Shown in pieces: positions 11,142-19,969 of a stretch of 49,350 nucleotides of DNA. The stretch is from Nitrospira sp. SB0677_bin_15 (GTDB lineage: Bacteria; Nitrospirota; Nitrospiria; Nitrospirales; UBA8639). A program made the translations under genes and the position numbers. Within the stretch, counting starts at the first letter, position 1. Every line of letters begins with the position of its first letter. The stretch covers positions 1 to 49,350 of the forward strand of contig VYFB01000155.1 of assembly GCA_009842645.1 (NCBI GenBank). The letters run 5' to 3'. The notes beneath the pieces were generated by a model. It saw nothing but the letters and a program-made list of their open reading frames with translations. It was not told the origin of the DNA and made no database searches.

Positions 11142-12401
11142 CTACGAGCCCACCGCGGGCTTCATGCGTGGTGACGGGTCAATAAATTTGAACGGTTCAC
11201 CTTGTTTGAGAATCACGTCCTCGGTAATCACCACTTCCTTGATCTCGGTTTGCGAGGGGATCTCGTACATAATATCGAGCATGACCTCTTCCATGATCGC
11301 GCGAAGTCCCCGTGCCCCGGTTTTTTGCGCATAGGCTTTTCTGGCGACGGCATGGAGAGCCCCATCTGTAAATTTCAGTTTCACGTTGTCCAGGGACAAC
11401 AGCTTTTGATACTGCTTGGTTAAGGCGTTCTTGGGTTCAGTCAAAATCCGGACCAACGCGTGTTCATCCAACTCCTCCAGCGTCGTCACCACCGGCAATC
11501 GCCCGATGAATTCGGGAATTAATCCGTATTGAAGTAAGTCTTCCGGTTGGATATGGGCCAGCAGGGACGTGGAGCGTTCCCGCGGCGAGGCGGACCGGTC
11601 CGATTTGAAGCCCATGCGGTTCCGGTTCAACCGTCGTTCGATAATGGGTTCAAGCCCGACAAATGCCCCGCCGCAAATGACCAGGATATTCTTGGTGTCC
11701 ACTTGAATGAACTCCTGATGGGGATGTTTCCGGCCGCCTTGCGGCGGCACGTTGGCCACCGTGCCTTCGATGAGTTTCAGCAGGGCCTGCTGCACGCCCT
11801 CCCCCGATACGTCGCGGGTAATGGAGGGGCTGTCGGCCTTCCGCGTGATCTTGTCGATCTCATCGATATAAATGATGCCGCGTTCGGCGCGTTCGACTTC
11901 ATAATCCGCGGCTTGCAGCAGTTTCAGGATAATGTTCTCGACGTCTTCCCCAACGTACCCCGCTTCAGTCAAGGTGGTGGCATCGGCCAGGGTAAACGGC
12001 ACGTCCAGGTAATCGGCCAGGGTTTGAGCCAATAGCGTTTTCCCTGTTCCCGTCGGCCCAATCATCAGAATGTTGCCCTTTTGGAGCTCGACGTCTCGGG
12101 TTTCATTCGCGGTGATGCGTTTATAGTGATTATGAACGGCGACTGAGAGAATCTTTTTTGCGCGGGCCTGGTCGATGATATATTGATCCAGGTGGCGGTT
12201 GATCTCGACGGGTTTGCGAAGTTTAGAGGAAAGGGCTTCTTTGGCTTCCTGCCATTCCTCGGCCATGATTTCGTTGCAGAGGCCCACGCATTCGTCGCAG
12301 ATGTAGACGGTGGGCCCGGCAATCAGTTTGCGCACCTGATCGCGGCTTTTCCCGCAGAACGAACACCGCAGATTCTCGTCCGATGTGAGTTGTTTGGTCA
12401 T
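11142..12401 (-). CDS. clpX: ATP-dependent Clp protease ATP-binding subunit ClpX
   Basis: AAA+ unfoldase that recognises tagged substrates and feeds ClpP. The N-terminal zinc-binding domain has Cys13, Cys16, Cys35 and Cys38. Walker A GPTGTGKT is at residues 115-122, the pore loop GYVG at 148-151 and Walker B IIYIDEID at 176-183. The 419-aa length is normal. It lies 21 bp after clpP on the same strand and converges on topB with no intergenic base. Confidence 0.98.
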   Translation of the reverse strand: MTKQLTSDENLRCSFCGKSRDQVRKLIAGPTVYICDECVGLCNEIMAEEWQEAKEALSSKLRKPVEINRHLDQYIIDQARAKKILSVAVHNHYKRITANETRDVELQKGNILMIGPTGTGKTLLAQTLADYLDVPFTLADATTLTEAGYVGEDVENIILKLLQAADYEVERAERGIIYIDEIDKITRKADSPSITRDVSGEGVQQALLKLIEGTVANVPPQGGRKHPHQEFIQVDTKNILVICGGAFVGLEPIIERRLNRNRMGFKSDRSASPRERSTSLLAHIQPEDLLQYGLIPEFIGRLPVVTTLEELDEHALVRILTEPKNALTKQYQKLLSLDNVKLKFTDGALHAVARKAYAQKTGARGLRAIMEEVMLDIMYEIPSQTEIKEVVITEDVILKQGEPFKFIDPSPRMKPAVGS

Positions 12402-12422
12402 GGGGTACTCGATGCTCAGCGG

Positions 12423-13034
12423 TCAGGCGCCGTTCGAGCCGGCCGTTTCTTTTTCCGACGCCCTGATAATGACTTCATCGATAAGACCGTAGTCCTTGGC
12501 TTCCGTGCCGGACATGAAATAATCCCGCTCGGTGTCCTGGCTGATTTTATCCAACGACTGACCCGTGTGCTCCGCCATGATCTGGTTAAGCCGTTCGCGA
12601 ATTTTCAGGATCTCGCGCGCGTGAATGTCAATCTCCGTCGCTTGTCCCTGAAATCCTCCCATGGGTTGGTGAATCATCACCCGGGCGTTGGGCAGGGCAT
12701 ACCGTTTGCCTTTGGTGCCCGCCGCCAGGAGCAGGGCGCCCATACTGGCGGCCTGACCCAAGCAAATGGTCGTGATCGGTGGTTTCACGTATTGCATGGT
12801 ATCGTAAATGCCCAGGCCCGCGGTCACGCTCCCGCCCGGGGAATTAATATAGAGGTTGATGTCTTTTTCCGGATCTTCGGCTTCCAGGAACAGTAATTGC
12901 GCAATGATGAGGTTGGAGAACACGTCGTCGATAGGCGCGCCGAGAAAGATAATGCGGTCCTTCAATAGGCGGGAGTAAATATCGTACGCCCGTTCACCGC
13001 GGTTCGTACTCTCAATAACCATTGGAATTAACAT
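12423..13034 (-). CDS. clpP: ATP-dependent Clp protease proteolytic subunit ClpP
   Basis: Serine protease that forms the double-heptamer chamber used by ClpX. The catalytic triad is visible as Ser97 (GQAASMGA), His122 (MIHQP) and Asp171. At 203 aa the length is normal. The ATG at 13034 has AAAGGG about nine bases upstream; an ATG four codons later is also possible. Gene order tig-clpP-clpX is widely conserved and suggests coordinated folding and degradation of new proteins. Confidence 0.98.
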   Translation of the reverse strand: MLIPMVIESTNRGERAYDIYSRLLKDRIIFLGAPIDDVFSNLIIAQLLFLEAEDPEKDINLYINSPGGSVTAGLGIYDTMQYVKPPITTICLGQAASMGALLLAAGTKGKRYALPNARVMIHQPMGGFQGQATEIDIHAREILKIRERLNQIMAEHTGQSLDKISQDTERDYFMSGTEAKDYGLIDEVIIRASEKETAGSNGA

Positions 13035-13075
13035 ACGGTTGTACCCTTTCTGTGCAAACGGGTTTGCGGAGCGTC

Positions 13076-14401
13076 TTACCCCTGAATCACCGCAAATTGA
13101 TAGACCAATTGAAGCGCTTTTTCAGCCCGGATGCGGTCCTCGAACTCCTGAAGCGAACTTTCCCCTCCCGATTCCACCATCTTGCGGATGTCATCCAGTG
13201 GAACTTGAAGCCCTTTGGCAAGGTTGGTGAGTTCTTCCTCGATCTCCTGTTCGCTCACGGAAATCCCTTCCTTGTCCGCAATGGCTTCCAGGACCAACGC
13301 GAGCTTGACCCGTTTCTGCGCTCCCGGTGCCACCTCCTGTTGGATGCGTTTCGCTTGCTCTTCCATTTGGATTTGATCATCCATTGAGAACTTACCGCCC
13401 TTTTTCCGTTGCTCTTCCATGACGCGTTGTCGAACCAGCGTACGAATTTCACGTTCGACCAGAGTCTCGGGCAGATCGAAGTGATGCATTTCCAACAGGC
13501 GTTCCATGATCCGATCCTTATAGCCTTCTTCGATATCCCGTTTGAGGACCGACTCCAATTCGGAGCGAATCATGTCCTTGAGCGCATCGAGGTTCTCGTA
13601 CTCCCCGCAATCTTTGGCAAATTCATCATCCAACGGAGGGAGAATTTTCTGCTTCACGCCAAGGACGGAGAGATGAAACGTCACGACTTTGCCGGCCAGC
13701 CGGGCATCCGGATGCGTGGCGGCATATTCCTGCTGAAGTTCCGCGTGGTCTCCTTCCTGTTTCCCTACCAGCGCGTCGTCGATGACGAGACCCAGCACGG
13801 GTTCCTGAGACCCCACCTTGTGGAGGTGCCCTTCCTTTTTCGAACCTTCCACCGGCTCGCCGTCGACCACGCCTTCGATCCTCACGACGGCATACAGACC
13901 TTCAGCCAGGAGGGTGCCGGGAGGGGCGGCGTCGAGCTTGGCCTGTTGTTCTCGAAACCGGTCCAGGGCCTTATCCACGTCCTGATCGGTAATGGTCCGG
14001 GAATCGGGTTTCAAGGCAATGGGGTTGGGCGGGCGATAATCGCGTAATTCAATCGGAGGCTTGATTTCCACGGTGGCGGTAAAGGTCAGCGACGTGTTTC
14101 GGTGAGCTTTCATTCGCTCCATAGGAGAAATTTCAACCAACACGGGCGCCACGCCGGCTTCTTGAATCGCCTTCTGATAGTAAATCGGCACCAGGCGCTG
14201 AATGACGTCCTGTTCGACGGCCTTCGCGTAGCGTTTTTCCAACATGGCGACCGGCGCTTTGCCGGGCCGGAAGCCGGGGACGCGCACCTGGCGTTTCAGG
14301 TCGGTATACACCCGGTCGAATTCCTGGTTGACGGCGTCTTCAGGCACTTCGATTTTAAGCGCGCGTTTAACAGGTCCTAATTCCGTGACTTCCAATTTCA
14401 T
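13076..14401 (-). CDS. tig: Trigger factor (ribosome-associated chaperone)
   Basis: Chaperone that docks at the ribosome exit tunnel. The ribosome-binding signature GFRPGKAP is near residue 43, followed by the FKBP-type prolyl isomerase region (about 160-245) and the helical C-terminal chaperone arms. The start at 14401 gives MKLEVTELG, the family N-terminus, and 441 aa. Reading further upstream would enter the tRNA-Leu gene, so a longer form is rejected. No clear Shine-Dalgarno lies in the 29 nt between the tRNA CCA end and the ATG. Confidence 0.96.
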   Translation of the reverse strand: MKLEVTELGPVKRALKIEVPEDAVNQEFDRVYTDLKRQVRVPGFRPGKAPVAMLEKRYAKAVEQDVIQRLVPIYYQKAIQEAGVAPVLVEISPMERMKAHRNTSLTFTATVEIKPPIELRDYRPPNPIALKPDSRTITDQDVDKALDRFREQQAKLDAAPPGTLLAEGLYAVVRIEGVVDGEPVEGSKKEGHLHKVGSQEPVLGLVIDDALVGKQEGDHAELQQEYAATHPDARLAGKVVTFHLSVLGVKQKILPPLDDEFAKDCGEYENLDALKDMIRSELESVLKRDIEEGYKDRIMERLLEMHHFDLPETLVEREIRTLVRQRVMEEQRKKGGKFSMDDQIQMEEQAKRIQQEVAPGAQKRVKLALVLEAIADKEGISVSEQEIEEELTNLAKGLQVPLDDIRKMVESGGESSLQEFEDRIRAEKALQLVYQFAVIQG

Positions 14402-14430
14402 GTCGATCGTTGATGAAAGACAGCGGGGAA

Positions 14431-14513
14431 TGGTGCGAGAGGGGGGATTTGAACCCCCACGGTCTCCCACGAGATCCTAAGTCTCGCGCGTCTGCCAGTT
14501 CCGCCACTCTCGC
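14431..14513 (-). tRNA. tRNA-Leu (anticodon UAG)
   Basis: The minus strand folds as a class II tRNA of 83 nt including an encoded CCA. The acceptor pair is GCGAGAG with CTCTCGC, followed by discriminator A and CCA. The anticodon stem GAGA/TCTC encloses loop CTTAGGA, giving anticodon TAG. The T arm contains GGGGGTTCAAATCCCCC, and a short variable arm sits between. The 5' TGGCGGAACTGGCAGACGC is typical of bacterial tRNA-Leu. The gene precedes tig by 29 nt on the same strand. Confidence 0.96.
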
Positions 14514-14594
14514 GTCTCTGAACAGGTTCTTTTCCCGTGAGCACTCGAAACCGGGCAGCTAAAGCCCAAAGGCCACAAGTCTACCCGTTTGTGC

Positions 14595-14624
14595 TATTTA
14601 CCCATACGGTGCGTAGGGTGTCAA
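14595..14624 (-). promoter_or_regulatory. Probable promoter of tRNA-Leu-tig-clpP-clpX
   Basis: On the minus strand a perfect TTGACA (14624-14619) is followed 18 bp later by TAAATA (14600-14595), a weak -10 box. The tRNA 5' end lies about 80 nt downstream. No better promoter was noticed between here and tig, so tRNA and tig are inferred to share the transcript. Confidence 0.45.
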
Positions 14625-14703
14625 CGAAGCCTGAACGCCGGGCGGACGGTCTAAGCCTTCCTCTTCTTGCCAGAAACCAATGGAGTAAGCTAAGGTGTTC
14701 GGG

Positions 14704-14970
14704 ATGGATCTCAAAAAACTGTACCTGAACATTTACGAGCAGTTCATCCAAACGCGCGAATCTCACAAGGGGTTCCATTTTCAAGAGGAACCGCTTAAAA
14801 GCGTGGCGCCCAAAGCGGTGTCGTTTAAGGATCGCGTCACGTGGTGGACCCTTGACCGGCCCAGCCGGTTGAAGAAGATTGAGCAGGAACGGGACCGCCA
14901 ACAGCAGGAGATTCTCGCCCTCAAGCAAAAGCCTGTCCCCGATGCCTGTAATCGGGGATCATCAGGTTAA
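14704..14970 (+). CDS. Hypothetical protein, charged, with C-terminal coiled coil
   Basis: An 88-aa product I do not recognise. The first 60 residues are mixed and aromatic-rich (MDLKKLYLNIYEQFIQ at the start), and residues 58-78 (KKIEQERDRQQQEILALKQK) form a short charged helix likely to coil. ATG 14704 has AAGG eight bases upstream; a GTG at 14695 in the same frame is the alternative start. It reads divergently from the tRNA-Leu promoter and toward the membrane protein at 15006. The last residues look less conserved in character and run into the gap. Confidence 0.6.
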   Translation: MDLKKLYLNIYEQFIQTRESHKGFHFQEEPLKSVAPKAVSFKDRVTWWTLDRPSRLKKIEQERDRQQQEILALKQKPVPDACNRGSSG

Positions 14971-15005
14971 TCGGCCTAATCGGCTTTTATTTCCCACGAC
15001 GACTC

Positions 15006-15821
15006 ATGCCGGAGTTCGTCCCAGCGACTCTTCAACTGTATCGTCAAGCCCTATTGGCGACGTGGCAGTCGCTGACCAGAAACTGGCTGCTCGTCCCGGC
15101 GGTCATGATCCTGGCCGTGCTCATGTACGCGGCCACCGGATTGGCCATGGGGCTCGGCATGCCGGGAGGCTTGTTGCTGGGCATGGCCAACGCTTTTGTG
15201 GTCGGGGCGTTTCTGGGGTTACTCGAACAGGCCGTGACGGGCGCGCGACCCATGGTGTGGAGCGATCTGTGGGACGTGGCCGGCGGCTATTTCTGGGACG
15301 TGATTACGGTCGGCTTTATCGTGTGGGTCCCCCTGCAAATTCTCGAACTTGGCATGCAAGCCAACCCGTATGGGCCGGCAATCGTTTCAGCCGTCTTCCT
15401 GCTCCTGTTTATTTTGCTCAATCCCGTCCCCGAACTGATTTACCAGAGCCGTGCCGGTACCTCCCTTGAAATCCTCAAAGACAGCTACGAATTCGTCCTG
15501 GAAAATTGGATTGAATGGTTTTCCCCCCTGGTCGTGATCCTGGCACCGTTCGGGTTGTCCTTTTTCTTTTCGATTTCGAGCCGGAACGGCAGGCTGATGG
15601 GTTTGGATTTTCTTCAACTCCTGGGATTGCCCTTCGCCGTGTTGAGCCAGTGGTTCCAGGCTCTCGGACTGTCCTCCTTGACGGCCATGATCCTGGTTCT
15701 GTGCCTGACTCCCGTTTCAGCAGTCCTGATGATGCTGTTTCGCGGTCATCTCTATAAAGCCCTGACCAGTTCCTCCCGGCGACAACGATTATTTCAACGA
15801 CGCCAATCCTTGGGTAACTGA
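15006..15821 (+). CDS. Hypothetical polytopic membrane protein
   Basis: 271 aa with about six hydrophobic spans (for example residues 25-60, 95-120, 125-145, 175-195, 215-240) and a strongly basic C-terminal tail. No enzyme motif is visible. The overall pattern resembles YciC/DUF975-like integral membrane proteins, but I cannot assign a family. No good ribosome-binding site is seen before the ATG. A hairpin with a T run at 15890-15972 may terminate its transcript. Confidence 0.75.
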   Translation: MPEFVPATLQLYRQALLATWQSLTRNWLLVPAVMILAVLMYAATGLAMGLGMPGGLLLGMANAFVVGAFLGLLEQAVTGARPMVWSDLWDVAGGYFWDVITVGFIVWVPLQILELGMQANPYGPAIVSAVFLLLFILLNPVPELIYQSRAGTSLEILKDSYEFVLENWIEWFSPLVVILAPFGLSFFFSISSRNGRLMGLDFLQLLGLPFAVLSQWFQALGLSSLTAMILVLCLTPVSAVLMMLFRGHLYKALTSSSRRQRLFQRRQSLGN

Positions 15822-15889
15822 CGGGGATTTTGTGTCCCTCTTACAAAGGGGAATTATGTATTTAATTTGGCAAGATTGTTAGCAGTTGT

Positions 15890-15972
15890 AGGTCGGATTA
15901 GCCGAACAGGCGTAACCCGACATCGCAGGCCCTCGTCGGATTACGCTCCGCTAATCCGACCTGCGTTTTTTT
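15890..15972 (+). terminator. Hairpin repeat with T tract after the membrane protein gene
   Basis: Perfect 12-bp arms AGGTCGGATTAG (15890-15901) and CTAATCCGACCT (15951-15962) enclose further palindromic sequence, and seven T residues follow at 15966-15972. It belongs to a GTAGGTCGGATTA...TAATCCGAC repeat family, with a relative at 28629-28673. Termination is inferred; the loop is long for a classic intrinsic terminator. Confidence 0.4.
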
Positions 15973-16030
15973 GTAGCGGCCGTATCTTATGCGGCCAAGG
16001 AGAGGCGCCATAAGATGGCGCGGCTACAAT
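15971..16030. repeat. TTGTAGC...GCTACAA palindromic repeat, copy A
   Basis: The segment begins TTGTAGCGGCCG and ends GCGCGGCTACAA, with internal TCTTATGCGGC and GCCATAAGATGG also pairing. A related copy lies at about 41291-41350. It forms part of the 372-bp gap 15822-16193, which contains three repeat types and no gene. Confidence 0.6.
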
Positions 16031-16051
16031 AAGGAGAGGACGTCAAGTTAA

Positions 16052-16193
16052 GGAACCTCTGATTCAGTGTGATAGTGGGATGCAGGGCAAGGCGTCCCGG
16101 AGCGAAACCCGAAGCTTATCATCGAGATAGGTGAGGGTTGAGCGAGGACACAACGCAGCCATGCGCCCGATCGTGCACTTAATCAGAGGTTCC
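16052..16193. repeat. GGAACCTCTGAT hairpin element, copy 1
   Basis: A 142-bp element with perfect 13-bp terminal inverted repeats GGAACCTCTGATT and AATCAGAGGTTCC. The halves align imperfectly along most of their length (for example GTGATAGTGGG against the complement of CCCGATCGTGCAC), so the whole unit can fold into one long hairpin. The core from GTGATAG to GTGCA is shared with copies at 22734-22916 and 49283 onward. The element ends on the base before the spoIID-like gene's stop codon. No ORF is seen inside. Confidence 0.85.
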
Positions 16194-17381
16194 TTATGAA
16201 GACGGCAGGATCATGACCACCTGATCGCGCGGCAGAATTTCCGTCCCCGGATAGTAATAGCGCAGGATGGATTGATAGGGGTACCCCAACTCGGCCATTT
16301 CCTTGGCACCCCATTGACAGAGGCCGACCCCGTGTCCTGCCCCCTTTCCCGCAAACACCACGTGCCTGTCAATTCGTTCAATGGAAAAACGGGTACTGCG
16401 GACTTTGGCATACCCGAGTATCCTCCGAAATTCCTGTCCCGTGATAACGAGTTCTCCCCGGGAATGCAGGATTCTCATATCCTTGACTCGACCGGCAGTG
16501 GTCATGCCATAGGGCGTGAGCGTTGCGAGCCAGCCAATGGGATACCCTTCTTCCCTGAGCCGGGCTTCGACCGTGTCAAACGGAATGGTTGCTCGCCACT
16601 CATACCAAGGCGACTTCCGGTCAAAGGGACAAGCCACCCCTTTGAGATAGGGCAAGTCTTTGGCCCACACGTTCATAGCGTCTTCCGTAGGCCCGGCGGT
16701 CGTGGATGAATACACTGCGAAAATGGGACGGCCTTCATAGGTCAGGACCTGGCCGCGCGTCCGGTTTACGGCATCGAGCACGGCGCGATTAACTTTTTGA
16801 CGGCCCGTATAAACCTGATCCTGCACGTTCGCATAGACGTCGAACGGTTGGGCTGCGCTCTCGAGTTTCTTGTACAATACGTAGGTCCGCGCCGCCACGG
16901 CCTGCGTTCGCAAGAGTTCCTCGTGCCAACCGGGATTGACTTCCGAACTCACGACGCCCGCCACGTACTCTTCGAGATCAACCACGTTCACGATCAGCAG
17001 GTGTTCATCCCGGATCGTTATTTCGAGATCCCCGTACACCGCCCAATGTTGGCTCACCGCATCAGGGGACGATCTTTGAATGGTGATTTGTAATTCATTG
17101 TGTGTCCCGTGAATTGCGAGACCGTTGCCTCGGACCACGTTTCCATCGACCTGCAACCCATGCCCCTTCAGAACAACCGTTGCCTCGGACAACACGTCAA
17201 CGTGGTCTCCCGAAGACGTTTCGAGACGCAAATCTCCGGCGGAAGCGACCGTGACACGGTCGGCTTGTTCGGTCAAGGCAACCCGGATATGATCCGCTGC
17301 GTGAACGCAGGGCAACGATCCCTGCCCCACCCCGATGATCAGCAGGAGCATCCAAACCGGAGAGAAAGGGGGCTTGGTCAT
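16194..17381 (-). CDS. SpoIID/LytB-domain protein
   Basis: 395-aa exported protein with an N-terminal signal peptide (residues 1-29, ending VHAAD). The SpoIID/LytB domain covers the rest: EVNPGWHEELLRTQAVAART near residue 165, YSSTTAGPTEDAMNVW near 225, and GAGHGVGLCQWGAKEMAELG near 350. In Bacillus, SpoIID is a lytic transglycosylase acting on peptidoglycan; in non-sporulating Gram-negatives the role of such proteins is less defined but probably wall-related. The start overlaps the DUF2905-like gene (ATGA). The stop codon immediately follows hairpin element copy 1. Confidence 0.85.
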   Translation of the reverse strand: MTKPPFSPVWMLLLIIGVGQGSLPCVHAADHIRVALTEQADRVTVASAGDLRLETSSGDHVDVLSEATVVLKGHGLQVDGNVVRGNGLAIHGTHNELQITIQRSSPDAVSQHWAVYGDLEITIRDEHLLIVNVVDLEEYVAGVVSSEVNPGWHEELLRTQAVAARTYVLYKKLESAAQPFDVYANVQDQVYTGRQKVNRAVLDAVNRTRGQVLTYEGRPIFAVYSSTTAGPTEDAMNVWAKDLPYLKGVACPFDRKSPWYEWRATIPFDTVEARLREEGYPIGWLATLTPYGMTTAGRVKDMRILHSRGELVITGQEFRRILGYAKVRSTRFSIERIDRHVVFAGKGAGHGVGLCQWGAKEMAELGYPYQSILRYYYPGTEILPRDQVVMILPSS

Positions 17382-17617
17382 CGTTTCAGGAAGAAGTAGA
17401 GAAGGAGACTGCCCACCAGGCTGATGACAATACTGGTCCCTAGTGGGAAGTAAAAGGTGAAGTTGTCTCGCTTGATGAAAATATCGCCCGGCAGCTTTCC
17501 CGGCCAGCCGAGCCCCGTCCCCTCACCCGGCCACTTGCCGAGCAACGAGACCACGATACCGAGGACGACGATTCCCAATCCCAGCATGATGAGCATCTTC
17601 CCGATGAACTCCGGCAT
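17378..17617 (-). CDS. DUF2905-like small membrane protein
   Basis: 79 aa with two hydrophobic helices (about 8-28 and 57-76) separated by a Gly/Pro-rich loop, GWPGKLPGDIFIKRDNFTFY. This loop is the signature I associate with the DUF2905 family, of unknown function. It sits three bases after asd and overlaps the next gene by four bases, so asd, this gene and the SpoIID-like gene probably form one transcription unit. Confidence 0.8.
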   Translation of the reverse strand: MPEFIGKMLIMLGLGIVVLGIVVSLLGKWPGEGTGLGWPGKLPGDIFIKRDNFTFYFPLGTSIVISLVGSLLLYFFLKR

Positions 17618-17620
17618 GGC

Positions 17621-18631
17621 TCACCTTGTCAATGCCTCGGCAATCTGGACGGCGTTGAGCGCAGCCCCTTTGCGCAGGTTATCCGCCACCACCCACAAAT
17701 TGAGCCCATTGGGAATGGAGTCATCTTCACGAATCCGTCCCACGAACACCGCATCCGTTCCCGCGGCGTCGATCTGCAGGGGATACAACTTCCGCGAAGG
17801 ATCGTCATATAGTTGCACGCCCGGCGCGGTCGAGAGGATGGCGCGGGTTTCCTCCACCGACAACTTCCGTTTGGTTTCGACGTTGACGGATTCCCCATGA
17901 CCGACGAACACGGGTACACGCACCGTCGTCGCGGATATCCCAATCGAATGGTCACCAAGTATCTTCCGGGTTTCATTGACCATCTTCATTTCTTCACCGG
18001 TATACCCCGACGACAAAAAATCGTCGATGTGCGGCAAACAGTTGAACGCGATCTGATACGGATACACCGTGGGCGTCGCGTCGCCGAAGCTTAACAACTG
18101 CCGGCACTGTTCCGCCAATTCATCCATGGCTTCCTTGCCGGTACCGGAAACCGATTGATAGGTTGAGACAACGACGCGGGTAATCGTGGCCCGATCATGT
18201 AACGGCTTGAGCACCACCACCATTTGAATGGTGGAACAATTCGGGTTGGCCACAATACCCTGCTGGGTTTCCAGGTCGTGCGCGTTCACTTCAGGGACGA
18301 CCAGCGGAACCTGTGGGTCCATACGCCAGGCCGAACTGTTATCGATCACCACCGCCCCGGCCTTGACGGCAGCCGGCGCGTACTCCTTACTCACGGAGGC
18401 GCCGGCGGAGAACAACGCGATATCGATGCCCTGAAACGATTCCCGCGTGAGCAATTGCACCTTGACGTCGTCGCCGCGAAACGACACGGTCACGCCTGCG
18501 GACTTGGACGACGCCAACGGACGCACCTCATTCACGGGAAACTTGCGTTCTTCCAAAACCGAAAGCATTTCCGTGCCCACGGCACCGGTGGCCCCGACCA
18601 CGGCAACAGTATAGGCCGATTTCTTCTTCAT
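17621..18631 (-). CDS. asd: Aspartate-semialdehyde dehydrogenase
   Basis: Reduces aspartyl phosphate to aspartate semialdehyde, the branch point to lysine, threonine, methionine and diaminopimelate. The NADP-binding GATGAVGTEML is at residues 13-23 and the catalytic Cys132 is in NPNCSTIQM. At 336 aa it belongs to the shorter Gram-positive-like class. Transcribed with the two membrane or wall genes downstream; a 101-bp gap with a CCCTCACCCC-type hairpin separates it from the NHL gene upstream. Confidence 0.95.
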   Translation of the reverse strand: MKKKSAYTVAVVGATGAVGTEMLSVLEERKFPVNEVRPLASSKSAGVTVSFRGDDVKVQLLTRESFQGIDIALFSAGASVSKEYAPAAVKAGAVVIDNSSAWRMDPQVPLVVPEVNAHDLETQQGIVANPNCSTIQMVVVLKPLHDRATITRVVVSTYQSVSGTGKEAMDELAEQCRQLLSFGDATPTVYPYQIAFNCLPHIDDFLSSGYTGEEMKMVNETRKILGDHSIGISATTVRVPVFVGHGESVNVETKRKLSVEETRAILSTAPGVQLYDDPSRKLYPLQIDAAGTDAVFVGRIREDDSIPNGLNLWVVADNLRKGAALNAVQIAEALTR

Positions 18632-18690
18632 CTTGCGCGTTCGTTATTCCTGCGGTTTCCAGCGGGAATCCACGTTTTTCTCTTCCCCCC

Positions 18691-18729
18691 CCCCTCACCC
18701 CGGCCCTCTCCCGCCAGGGGCGAGGGGGA
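18691..18729. repeat. CCCTCACCCC-type hairpin repeat
   Basis: CCCCTCACCCCGGCCCTCTCCC followed by a complementary GGGGCGAGGGGG forms a short hairpin between the NHL gene and asd. Relatives are at 21058-21093, 26521-26560, 36945-36982, 37037-37095 and 46374-46413. Confidence 0.7.
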
Positions 18730-18732
18730 TAT

Positions 18733-19947
18733 TCACGGGTTTCCGTTTACCACGACGCGGATACGGTGACTGAAGGTATCCGCGATGTACACGTGCCCTC
18801 GGGAGTCCAAGGCGACTCCGAACGGATAGTTCAGACTGCTCTGCAAGGGATCCTTCCCATCGCCGGAAAATTCTGCCTTCCCGTTCCCGGCCAGGAGCGA
18901 CATTTCTTTTTTCTGCAGGTGCCACACCCGAATCAAGTGGTTGTCGCTGTCCGTAATGAACAGGCGGCCGTCGGGATGAAGGGCAATGGCATACGGCCGG
19001 GACAAGCTGGGAGAGGATTCATTTTCACCCGGTGTAAAATGAAACTCACCCGTTCCGCCAGTCACCGTCTCCACCGTCCCGGTCTCTCGATCCCACTTCC
19101 GAATGCGACTATTAAACGTATCGGCAATGTACAGGTTTCCGTCCTCATCCACGGCAAGTCCGCTGGGACCGGCCAACGCGGTTTCAGGGCCGGCGGCCCC
19201 ATCGCCGTTGTATCCCGACTCCCTGGTCCCCGCGATTGTCGTCATCACGCCGGAAGGCACGTCGAGCTTTCGGATCCGGTTGTTGCTTTGATCCGCGATG
19301 TACAAACAATCCGGTTCGTCCAGGGCCAAGGCCACGGGTTCATTCAGGGCCGCTTTTACGGCAGGTCCATTGTCACCATAAAATTTTGCCTGGCCCGTTC
19401 CTGCGATGGTGGAGATGACCCCGGTGGCGGGATCAATCCGGCGGATTCGGTGATTCCAGGTATCGGCAATGTATACGGTGCCATCTTCGGCCACGGCCAC
19501 GGCCGAGGGAAAATTAAGCGCGGCCCCGGTTGCCGGGCCACCATCACCTGTAAACCGCTGATCCTTTGATTGGGTTCCGGTCACGTAGCGGACCATGCCA
19601 CTCAAATCCGGGGTTTGCGAGTAGGCGTCACCCGGCTTGTTCACCGGATCTGCCAATGGATCTTCATCGTCTTCTGCGCGCTCAGGCACAGGCTCGACAG
19701 ACGTGGACGCAGGGGCATCAGGCTCTAAGGTTCCGGCTATCGTGGTGATGAACCCGGTTTGCGCGTCAACCTTACGCACCAGATGATTCTCCGAATCGGC
19801 GATATAGAGATTGCCTGCGGCGTCGAGAGCCACCGTTTTGGGCTCGTTCAACGTGGCCGCGGTGGCCGGACCGGCATCTCCGCCGCAGCCGGGCTCCCCG
19901 CTTCCGGCGATGGTTCCGATCGTGCCGCCCTGTATGGTGTCCAACAT
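18733..19947 (-). CDS. NHL-repeat beta-propeller protein
   Basis: 404 aa made of about six NHL-type blades, each with variants of GLAVDEDGNLYIADTFNSRI and TIAGTG...GDGGPA. NHL propellers are binding scaffolds; no catalytic domain or clear signal peptide is present, so it may be cytoplasmic. A low-complexity acidic linker rich in P, E and D (about residues 85-115) splits blades two and three. The start is supported by AGGAG six bases before the ATG. It lies between leuB and asd in a biosynthetic series; no functional link to them is evident. Confidence 0.85.
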   Translation of the reverse strand: MLDTIQGGTIGTIAGSGEPGCGGDAGPATAATLNEPKTVALDAAGNLYIADSENHLVRKVDAQTGFITTIAGTLEPDAPASTSVEPVPERAEDDEDPLADPVNKPGDAYSQTPDLSGMVRYVTGTQSKDQRFTGDGGPATGAALNFPSAVAVAEDGTVYIADTWNHRIRRIDPATGVISTIAGTGQAKFYGDNGPAVKAALNEPVALALDEPDCLYIADQSNNRIRKLDVPSGVMTTIAGTRESGYNGDGAAGPETALAGPSGLAVDEDGNLYIADTFNSRIRKWDRETGTVETVTGGTGEFHFTPGENESSPSLSRPYAIALHPDGRLFITDSDNHLIRVWHLQKKEMSLLAGNGKAEFSGDGKDPLQSSLNYPFGVALDSRGHVYIADTFSHRIRVVVNGNP

Positions 19948-19969
19948 GTTTCTCCTGCCTCTCCCTGGT

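Noticed and set aside
14402-14470. Extended tig N-terminus reading GDRGGSNPPSR
   Set aside because: This is the translated T arm and 3' half of the tRNA-Leu gene, a common annotation artefact; the start at 14401 matches the family.
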